DNA from: Reticulitermes speratus
Taxonomy: Eukaryota; Arthropoda; Insecta; Blattodea; Rhinotermitidae
Length of the DNA stretch: 64,000 nt
Direction of reading: 5' to 3'
Assembly: GCA_021186555.1 (NCBI GenBank)
Contig: JAJKFL010000042.1
Coordinates: 41,391,980 to 41,455,979, forward strand
The notes below the pieces were generated by a model, which searched no databases, was not told where the DNA came from, and saw only the letters and a list, made by a program, of their open reading frames with translations. Numbering within the stretch: the stretch's first letter is position 1; each line of letters starts with the position of its first letter. Positions 35,901 to 47,900 of this stretch are shown piece after piece. Both the position numbers and the translations under genes were made by a program.

Positions 35901-38900
35901 CCTTACATAATTAAACATTAACAAGGGATTACATGGTTATTTGTAAAACATTTCATTGTTTATTTATTAAGGCATCTTTCTGGACAGCTTTTGTAATGCC
36001 ACAGAACAAATTCGCTTATGTGGGTTTTGTGTAAAACACAGCAATTTCATATAGGACTACTACTGTTTCACAAAATATGCTGTACTCACATGCCTCTTGA
36101 CTACCAAGTTCTTTACCCCCTCCATGACAAAGGACGAGCCCTGAGAAACCAGCTTTGAGAACATTCCTACTGTCTTGGTTCCACCTCCAACATACTGGCT
36201 TGGTGTTGTGGCCATCTTGGTATATGCTCTGAAAGTTTTTGGTATTTTGCTAAATTATGCTCTTGTAATTGTTGGTGTGGGATAAGACTGAGTCCCTTCA
36301 TAATGTGGCTGCTAATGGGCAGCATACTGTACCAAACCCAGAAGACAAATGAATACGGAGCATTGGTGGAATGATAATTATCATTCGGTTTTCCCTTGTC
36401 AATTATAATTGACAAGGGAAAACTGAAGTACAGTACTTGGGGGGAAAAAATCTGTCTCACTGCCACTCTGTCCATTACAAATCCCACATGGACTGTCCTG
36501 TAATGAACCTGCACTTCCACTGTGACAAGCCGGTGACTAATTGCCTGAGCTAGGGCACGGCTATGTCACAGTCATAAAGTTCACTTCACATGACAGAAAG
36601 ACGTCAAATACCGTATATTCTCGAATCTAATCCGCACCCTTTTTACAGTTTTAGAGGGCTAAAAAATCAGATGCGGATTAGATTCGCGGTCTAGAGCTGG
36701 ATTTTGGAAAAATGATTGAGCTGCTGTACGTGCCGTAAGAACAATACAATACAATAATCTATTATTTTATTATTTATTATTATAATAATATAATAATTGG
36801 GTCCAGTGAATTTCCTTCGTGACGCCTCACACCCGCTGATCGCTGCCTTGTGTTTCCGCCATAGTCGAACGTTGCTTTCATCAACTCCAAAAATTGCAGC
36901 GGCTTTGCGGTTTCCATTCTCCTCTGCGCACCGAATAACTTCACGTTTGAACTTTGCCGTATATGAGAGTCGTTTAGATTTCAGGTGTCCCTCTTCCATA
37001 ACTACGGTACACGACAAATTGGAACAAGCATCTCCCACGTTTCAACAACTAAGGCTCAGCTGGCTTCAGACGAGATTGTGCACGTCTGTTGAGAAAGGCC
37101 CCGCCTCTATCGGTATGACTCATCGGCCACAGGCGTAGCGTCGGATTTTAACGCATTGGTAACATCCAATATTATTCAATCAGTCGCCCCGTGAGCAAGG
37201 GGTGGTTGAAGGAAAGGTGCGGATTAGAATCGCGAACTAACTTTTTTTCGTTTAAGAAGTCGCCAAAAACTGGGTGCGGATTAGATTCGGATGCGGATTA
37301 GATTCGAGAATATACGGTACATATATTCATATTTTCACTCATGTGATATAGGTGCCAAATATTGTCTTACATTCTGAGGAAGAACAAAGACTGAAAGCAT
37401 AAAAAGAACATGTTGCAGAGAGTATCTGAACCTATAGGAGATTACGTAAAGAAAAATGCATAAAAGTACACAAAGATGAAGTATGCGTTTCTTATCATTT
37501 ACCAAGCACTGTTACATTAAATCGTGGAAATTTAATTATGAGAGACATACATGTAGAAGATGTAGAAAACAAGAAATAAGTACATCTTGTGGAAACAGTT
37601 GCACTGCCAGTTTAATTCACTTTTGTAAATAATGACATAATTGAATAAGTGACATTATGCACGATTTCAGGCTTCTGCTGCGAGTAAATGAGATCTGTTC
37701 TCCTCTGGGATTTTATGCAGCATAGAGTGGTAATTCCGCACTGTCTTGGACTTCTCGACCGTTGAAGATGGGACCAACAGGTTGTCCCGAAAAGTCGGTA
37801 CAGAACTACCACTCTACACTGCGTAAAATCCCAGAAGAGAACAGAACACAAGTGATATTAAGGTGTGACAGTCGTGACTGCAACTTCAAAAAATTCAAGA
37901 TTCCTGATACAAAGATTTCTCACAGACTTTAGAACTACTGCAGTGTTTAGGGTTCATTATCAGTCCAGTACAATATCTACATCATTATCAGGCAGTATGA
38001 ATTCCTACACTCAGGAGGTATGTCTGTGGTGAAAACAGGGCAATTCAAATTTACTTAAAAGTTTTCATTTTCACTGACTACAAATTAATGAGGTTTTATT
38101 GTACACCAAAAGACTGAGCTGTTGATAGTCTGATGAAACAGCTAAATGGATACAAGACATATAAGCTGTAATGAACAGACCAGTAAAAATACAAAAAGAA
38201 TCATCTCAAAATCTGTACAGCGGTTCATGGACAAAATCTCAAGCACAATACTAGTGTGTTATAATACAAATGCATTAAATACTAATTACAGCATGGGCTG
38301 GGATAGTGTAGTCAGTATAGCGACTTGTTATGGGCTGGGTAGTATGGGGATCGAATCCAGGTGAAGGCAAGATTTTCTGCACCCACCCTGACCAGCCCTG
38401 CAATCCACCCAGCCTCCTGTACAATGGGTAACCAGGTCTCTTTCCTGGGGATAAAGCAGCTGGGGCTTAGTGTTTACCACCCACCCCATATAGTGCCGAG
38501 GTTAAAGAAAGAGTAGAGCTATACCTCTACTCCCCCCTGGGCCTTCATGGCCTGTTCCAGGGTGAACTTCACTAGCTTACTAATTACAGCAAACACACAG
38601 ATGGTTTACCACTGTCCATATACATTTATTAAATTCATACTTACTTCCACCTCTTGACATATGACAGTGGTTGAAGGTCACAACCAGCATTCTGCAAAGC
38701 TGTCGCATATCGGTCAAACTCCTCCTACAACCGCAAAACACATAATCTTGGGATTAACTAGAAAGATGTGAATGACAAGTTTCATGTTACTATCACTGTG
38801 CATCTTCACTAAATAAACAATTTTTACACCAACAGATGCACTATTAAAACCACCTTTATTGTAGCTTATATAAACTTATATTTTATAATATATGATAGTA

Positions 38901-41900
38901 TACACCGCTCCGCATAAAATGCACACACAGCATATGGTAAGTCATTCATACAAATCAATAATAAATAATACAATTATTAATCAAGCTAATCAACAAAATT
39001 CAGAATTACTTATTCGAATCATTTATTTTACAGCTTACGCTTCACCACGATTCAAAACACCAGTACTTCCGTATCAAAAACTTTTACAGCCTTTTACAAA
39101 CTTTTAACCACAATTTTAACTTATGAAATATAAGTTTTAATGGTTTATAATTTTAAACCAAGACAATTTATACAATATTAAGACACAAGTGCTCCACGAT
39201 CATGAAAACTATGTAATTGAAGTGTTAGTGGCTTTCAAAAAGAAAACCCCCTGATGATGATCTGAGGATCGAAACATATGTAGGGGTATATATTTACAAA
39301 AGCTACAATAAAGGTGGTTTTAATAGTGCATCTGTTGGTGTAAAAATTGTTTATTTATGTGAATGACAAGTCTTACTCATTCAACAATTCTGGGAAATGA
39401 GAAGTAGAGTCAGTATCCGTCATGTATCTTAGTTTAATAGGCCAAGGCCTCCGATCTTATAATTGATACTGCTGTTAAATTAAAAAACATGGGTCATACC
39501 TTTGACATGGAATGTGAGCATAAATAGTAGATTAAAAACAGTCTCATCTTGTCTTCTGGGTTACCAGCATCTGAATCTGTAAGAAGTTCCATGATGTTGC
39601 GATCCAGTGTTGTAGGTTTACTCATCACCTTCTCCTCAAACTCAAACAGCGTGTCCAATCGACGAGATTTGATATGATTCAAGATTGCTATCAAGAGACA
39701 TATGACATTAATGAGATGCAGTCATACCTATGAAGATTACTGCCTTGTGTGATGTGGGCCATTCAGTCTGGTATGAAAGTTCAATGATCTGGGAGGAACC
39801 TGTTGCCTCCATTTACGGGATCAAAGGTTGAGACCTTAAGTTCCTCCAAATGTCAGCACTTATCTACTGGCCTACACAATATCGCATTCTGGAAGACAGT
39901 AATTTCTATACATGAAGTACTCAGCAACAATTTTCCTATTGCAAACAAATATTAATTATTCATGTCTCAGTGAAGATTATCACTGGTTGGATGGAATCCT
40001 GAGTATAACTGACATGACAGCAATGATTTCTATGTGAATAATCATTCACATGCTTAACAGTTGCTGGAGAACAGAACTTAACATCAGACACTCCCTCCTC
40101 TGCATTACATAAGATACATGTACACAGGTGCGCACACACACACACATGCGCACCCATATATATGGGGGAGAAAAGCACTGCATCAAGCACAAAATTAAAG
40201 TTTTTTTCAACCTATGTGATCTCACATTTCTGGAAAATTAGATTTCTGTTATGATTTTGTTTGTAAACAGATGAGCAGTTGGGACAGCACAGCTGGTATA
40301 GTGACCAGGCTAGGTGCTGGACAACCGAGGAATCATGGTTCAAGTCCTGGCATGGGCAAAAAAAATTTCCCTTCTTCAAAATATCCAGACCGGCTCTGGG
40401 GCCCATCAAGCCTCCTATTCAGTGGGTAGTGGAGACTACCTGGGAGTAAAGCAGCCACAGTGTGAAGGTGAACACTCACCACTCACCTCCATCTAGTGTC
40501 ACCAAGATTAAGAATGAATTGAGCTACGGTTCAATTCCCCCATATACCTTCATGGTGTGTACAGGGACAACTTTACTTTTACCTTATAATAAGACAAATA
40601 CAATAATAAGTTACTTCACCTGATGCAACTGTTGTATGCATGTCAATAAGTCTTTTCATATCCAGAAGCTGAGGCAGAGAATTTACAGCTGATGTGAGGC
40701 GAGCTGTGGTGTCTGATAGCATAGGAAAGGCTACGTCACTCTCACTGTCAATCCCCTATCAGAAAAGCAAAGATTAACTTCAGTGCTGTAACTGCACAGT
40801 GAACACAACGTAAGAGGGATTACTGAAAATGGTTGGTAAGGACTGTATAATACTTGACAAACTAAAAATATCTGGAAGATCAAATTCAGTTAAGTTACTA
40901 GAGTGAAGACAGTCTGATCAACTGTGTGGGCATGGCAGGTACCTCTGCATCCTATGGTCCTTTTGGTTAACACACAATGCAACAGATAATGTTTTTGAAC
41001 AGTGTGCCACCAGTGATTACATATTATGAAGTGGGCTTTGTCAGATAACATGTTTTAATTAAAATATTTATTATCTAAATAACAAGTTATTTATATGTCT
41101 GCATTCTTACAGAACTTGGAGAATATAACAGTTACAGTTTATGAAAACATGCTGACACATTCATATCTCTGTGATGCACTTATTAAAACTGCTGTCACTC
41201 CATATACCTGGAACAACCTGAGAACCAATGAATGGATTTTCATCAAATTTAATACTGGGAAGTTTCAACTGAAACTTGTCAATACATTTAAATCTTGGTT
41301 AAGTCTAACAACAGTAACAGAAACTTTACATGACGACCTAGAAGGAAGTCTATAACATTTCAACCTTCCTTGTTAAATAAATGAATAAACACTATCTGGA
41401 ACTACTGGAACTAAAGTCATAGCGAAAGAAGAAAAACATGTTTTATGCTCAGTACAGTTTTTCTATACTTCTTACAGTTATACCAGACAGACAAAAGGTA
41501 CCAAACATGTCACAATTATTATACTATGCATATATAACTTGCTAAATTATAAAGTAGCTGGCAACCTCTATATCACTCCATAAAGGAACATGTATATGTA
41601 TATTTTAGACACCTTGTATACAAGAAAGAAGCAAAAATAATCATACAATAATCTAATCATATAATAACAGAGGGGACATCTGTATGCAGATGCTATCTAC
41701 TGTATGTCAAACAAGAACCTGCTACCCACCATTGAAGACTTCAATCTCTTAACCTCCTCCTCTGATGACCTGTACTGTTCCAACTCTTCCTGTATTGCTT
41801 CTGCCACAATGGGAAAGGGACTACCCTTGTGTGCCATCCAGAATCTGTCTCGTGAATCCAAGTCACAGGCACGAGTCTTCACTTTGGCACCACCTGCTGG

Positions 41901-44900
41901 AGAACGGCCTACATTTTCTTCAACCACTACTCGGTTAAGAGTTAAATCCAAAACATCATGTGCCAATGCCTGCAAAAAAGCAACGATATTCTATTGTCAC
42001 CTCCACAGGATACACACCAGGTACAATTAGGATTCTTACCTCATTTTCCAGTTTCTTGAAAGTTATCACTAAAAGAACCAGTCTAAGGAAATGGGGTAGC
42101 CACCATTGTTTTTAAATAAATACATATTCTGATGGTCCAGTGCCAGATAACTTTCAAAGCAGTAAACAGATATATGGGCATGCAAAGGCACGCAAAAATG
42201 TATTTTCAGCAGCCCCCGCAAACTGAGAAAATAATGTAAATGTACTATTTATTATCCTCATGTCTATAACTCAAACTTTCAACCAACCAGTTAATGTTGT
42301 TCAGGCCAAATCACTGTTTGTTCTAAGATATAACACACAGATACACTCTGCGGGCAGAATGTAGAATTGTTGAATGTTAAACCCGGTGGTACATAATTTA
42401 ACCACTAGGCTTTAAAATGCTAAGTTTAATCATTCTCCCCACTGCAATTCTCTTTAATTCCAAAATGTCCACTTCCCTTCAGGTCATTTTAAATAGGCTA
42501 AGCCACTGACTTTAAATAGATATCACACTGTGGTTACTAACTCATACTTCTGCTGAATAGACTGGGGTTCATGAGGAAAATACTGGGGTTAATGAGATAA
42601 TTCTCAGAATCAAAGAGGAGGAAAACAGGAGGAGCCATGTCTGGACCAACACGAAGGGTGTAATGGAAAAACCCTTGCACAGGAAGGTATTCATCTACAA
42701 GACCATATGGTGCCACATTCCTGAAGGCTACAATCTGAATACTCACCAATGAGAACTTACATGCAGTATAAAAGTCAACCCTTTGGCACCCAAACGTTAC
42801 ATATTTGCAACGCACAGTGTGATGGTCGAAATGGCGAACTTCAATTAATTACGGCTGCTCTTATGCAGCTCTTAGTCAAATTCCAGTGTTTTGCAGATCA
42901 CACCAGGAATTTAATTCTGGCACCAAACTGTTAATACTGTTACAAATTATTTAATAACCACAGTTTTCAATGTGGTTGACAATAGTATACCTACAGACAG
43001 GCACAAGACACATGATGTAATGTCACCAGATACAGAGAAAAAAGTTACATGAATCAATCCCTCCCAGTAACAGGCGACCGGTTATCCAGAATATTTAGTC
43101 TTTCATTTTTTATATGAGACGGGATCAAAACTGACACTACACTGCTGCGTCTTCTGACAAAATGAAGAAACAAATACCTGGTATGTCCACGTGTGATGAA
43201 GAGGAGTTGCCATATCAACATTACGATCCAGGACAATGAGAAGTGGTCGCTGAAAACTAATATGTCCTCCACTTTGAGATGTGGCATCCATGAGGAACAG
43301 ACTGTTACGAGCGTCTCTCAGATTCTCACGTAATTTTTTGTCTAGTTTCTCTGCAACCATCTCAGCAGCATTACCACGTGGACTCCTAATAAAGGGAACA
43401 GTACCTACAAACACAAAGCACTTGTTCTATGGACCTTTCTTATTAATTGTCAAGACTTGTATCAACTGCTATGGCAAGCCCCTTACAACTGTCAGTTTAC
43501 AGTTTCTTTCCTAACACCTTTTCATTTCATTATATGTTGCTGATTCTTGAGAGATTTGAGATTGTAATAGTGGTAAAAATTAAGACGACAGTCTTCTGGA
43601 ATGTGATGTCATGTAGTTTGGTATGGAAGTACCAATGTTCTGCCAACAGCAGTGTCTTCTGAAATAATGGTATCTACCAAACTGAGCAGCATAACATCCC
43701 AGTAGAGCATCTTCACTGTTGTTTCTTGTAAGTAAAACAGAACATCAGTATGAAAAATTGTTTAAGGAACCGTATCTTACACGATACATTAATGACTAAT
43801 GGCAAACATGTTGCAGGAATATGTTTGAGATGTAATACCTACATATATATACTTGTACAAGCAAACCATTATTCTAATTCTATTCTATTATAATGTCTCA
43901 AAATAAAACAGACTTCTACAGCCATATTTAATCAAATGTATGATAGCATGGTACAGCATCACTATAGCATCACAATAATCCTGCCATGTGCTAGCTACTG
44001 TTGAAATGTGGCAATGTTACTTCATCACAATTCTCAGAACAGCTCAGCAACAGTGTCAATGACACTACAAACTTCTGCCATCCATGTACTTAATTGTAAC
44101 TACTTTTAAACCATATAATGACAGATAATAAAATTTCCTGAGTCCACTACAGAAGCTTCTTTAGTAGCAAGATGACTTCCACGCATGAAGAACAGAAGTC
44201 ACTGACCTATTTTCTGTATATACCGTATATTCTCGAATCTAATGCGCACCCTTTTTACAGTTTTAGAGGGCTAAAAAATCAGATGCGGATTAGACTCGCG
44301 TGCGGATTAGATTCGCGGTCTAGAGCTGGATTTTGGAAAAATGATTGAGCTGCTGTACAATATAACAATAACGTAATTAATAAACAACGTAAGAACAATA
44401 CAATACAATAATCTATTATTTTATTATTTATTATTATAATTTATTATTCATCAGACTCTCCGTCATCACTCATAACTGAATCGTTATCCGTGCTCTCCAC
44501 CCAGTCACTATCATCTTTATCTTCAACATCGTCCTCCCATACAATGTCATCTTCGGTTCCGTCCAAAGCATTGCTTATGCAACACTTCTTGAAAGATCTG
44601 ACGATAATGCTCTCCGGGATGGCTTTCCATGCAGCCGACACCCACCGCGCCACTTCTGAAGGAGCTGCGCGTTTGGTTTTTCCAGTTGCTGTTAACTCAC
44701 GGGCAGGATCCGCAATCCAGGTCAGATATTGTTGCCTGAACCTGTCTTTAAAGGGCTTATTAATGGATACGTCCATTGGTTGCAACACTGATGTCATTCC
44801 ACCCGGAATGACAACAAGCTCAGTTTTCATCTTGCGGAGCTGGTCCTTCACGGAATCAGTGAGATGCCCTTTGAATGCATCAAGGACAAGCATTGATGGT

Positions 44901-47900
44901 TGATTTAAGAAGGCTCCAGGCCTACGACTCCATATTATTTTCAGCCACTCCAACATCAGCTCCTCCGTCATCCATCCTTTTTCCTGGACCCTGACAATAA
45001 CGTCCTTTGGAAACGCCTCTGATTTGGGTAAAGTCTTCCTTTTCAAAATTAGCAAGGGTGGTAGTTTTCTCCCATCAGCAGTTGCTGCCAGCATCACTGT
45101 TAGGCGAAGCTTTTCGCATCCAGTGGTTTTCAAAAGTACCTCCTTTACACCTTTCTTCTCCACCGTGTAGTTTGGTGGCATATCAAGATAAATAGCCGTT
45201 TCATCGGCATTGGCAATTTGCCCCATCAGAAAATTTTCTGTCTTCCTAAGGTTCATGATGTACTGCTGATAATTCAACAACTTTTGTTCAAAATCTTTTG
45301 GGAGCTTTTGGCATATTGTCGTCCTATGCCGCAACGCCAGCCCCATTCGGCGCATGAACCTTATGGCCCATCCTTTACTGGCTTTAAAACGACTTCGAGG
45401 AATGTTCAAAGATCTGACCTTCTTTATCGCCTCCTCGCGAAGTAGATCATAACTCACAAACAGTCCAGTCTTGCGTCTCTCTTGAAAAAACGTGAATACT
45501 GCATTATCAATTTCAGGAAATCGTCCTTTCTTGGGTCCAGTGAATTTCCTTCGTGACGCCTCACACCCGCTGATCGCTGCCTTGTGTTTCCGCCATAGTC
45601 GAACGTTGCTTTCATCAACTCCAAAAATTGCAGCGGCTTTGCGGTTTCCATTCTCCTCTGCGCACCGAATAACTTCACGTTTGAACTTCGCCGTATATGA
45701 GAGTCGTTTAGATTTCAGGTGTCCCTCTTCCATAACTACGGTACACGACAAATTGGAACAAGCATCTCCCACGTTTCAACAACTAAAGCTCAGCTGGCTT
45801 CAGACGAGATTGTGCACGTCTGTTGAGAAAGGCCCCGCCTCTATCGGTATGACTCATCGGCCACAGGCGTAGCGTCGGATTTTAACGCATTGGTAACATC
45901 CAATATTATTCAATCAGTCGCCCCGTGGGCAAGGGGTGGTTGAAGGAAAGGTGCGCATTAGAATCGCGAACTAACTTTTTTTCGTTTAAGAAGTCGCCAA
46001 AAACTGGGTGCATATTAGATTCGGATGCGCATTAGATTCGAGAATATACGGTACTGTAATAATGATCACTCTATGTAGCATTTAAACATCTAAATTTATT
46101 GTAGCATCTGTGAAAAAACATTATTCCTCACTTTTCCAAGCATATGGTATTAAAAACATTGGCTTATGAGGCTGGCAATGGATACTTTAGTACTAGACAA
46201 AATACATACCTAATGTTGCAAACACTGAGAACAAACTGTCCACTATTGTGTCCATAATAGCCTCCATTTCTGTGTCCTTAATTTCACCTCGATTTATGGC
46301 TGAAACAAACAAGGCACAAAGATAATATAATTTATCTTTAAACAACACTCAGATACTTTGAACTTACATACAACATACAAAAAATAACTATTATACGGCA
46401 AAAGCAACATACTAAATCATCCTCAAAGAGTCACATCACAGAACTTAGGAACAAAATCATCGGAATTAAATTTACTTAAAATATAAGGACTGTTCCAAAA
46501 TTAACACACAGTAACATGCTACAAGGCAGTGTTCCATAAATAAACTTACCCAGCCTTCACAGGTGACTTGTAAACAAGACCAATGTTGGTACATACTAAA
46601 AATGATTTGTTCTAATGTGCAGAAAATTAATCAACCCTGCAATGATGCTGGTGATTATATTTGTCCTATCTCCCAGTTTGACATGTAAAGTACCCCAAAA
46701 CACACACCTGTCCATATGGTCCACAGATGCCAGGGGCACATGACGAATTATGTCTGTACAGTGTGCTGGGGCTGGCAATGAAGGATAATAGAACATGTTC
46801 AATGACAGATTTTAATACCTGATGCCTGTTCAATATAACACAGCAGTAATCAATATTTTGCTATTGCTCTGACCTACAAAGCACCCCTAGCACTCCATGG
46901 ATAAGTTCCAGAACAATCTTGGCTACGCTGAAGAAAAAACCCAGATTGCACCTGCTGGAAATGAAACTATAGCCAGCCACTATACAGATCGAGGTCTAAC
47001 AGCTATTTAAAATGCTGTCCTGGAATTAAATGCTTATGCATAAAACTAATTTAGATCCATCAATACTGTCCACCATCTTTTGCCTTACCTGCTTCCATTT
47101 GTTTAGCAAGGCATTCTTGTCAGTCCCAAGTCGTTTGTGTTCAGTGATGTATGTGGGTGGAACTAACTGCTTTATAGACATTTCATATCCCAGGACTAAC
47201 TCTGGACATGCTAACAAAAAATCCCAATGTTCCTGCTAGGAATTGAGCCCCCAGTCATATAATGTGTACATAGCCACTTCACCAAGTCGTCATAGTTAAT
47301 TAAAATATTACAGGTATAAATTAAATGTTTATGTGACAAAATGAATTAGATCTGTCAATACCATCCACCATGTTCTGCCTTATCTGTTTTCCAGTCTTTT
47401 GGCACAGTATTCATGTCAGTCAGAATGTTTGTTCACAAGTAGGATGCAGGCATAAATGACTGCTCTATAAACACATTATACCATTCCACCATTCATGCCA
47501 ATACTTATCACACGTGGAACTGACCATAATATGAGATGGTGTCACTATTCTGATGTTTCAAGACAAACATATCATCCTCCAAAGAAATGAAATTCAGGTA
47601 CTGATCAAAGACCTATAAAGAAGAAACAATAGCACATTTCAACTTTTGAGGTCCATGACTGTATAGCATTGTATATTTTTCATGAAAATGGCAGTACATA
47701 AATGCATATGATGCATAAGTATGACAGTAATCAATGACATAATTAAAAACATATGTCTATATATATTGTATTACATACCAGCATAAAAATAATGGCTCAC
47801 AAATACATTAAAACTTGTGAGTAAAAACAAAGCACCTAATGTAATTCTGCAACATCACAACATTCAACAATCAACCCTACAGTGAATGTACGGCACTAAT

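Noticed and set aside
42537..42815. Open frame resembling an SCFD1 exon between exons 6 and 7
   Set aside because: Exons 6 and 7 join in phase without it, and the sequence is a dispersed repeat.
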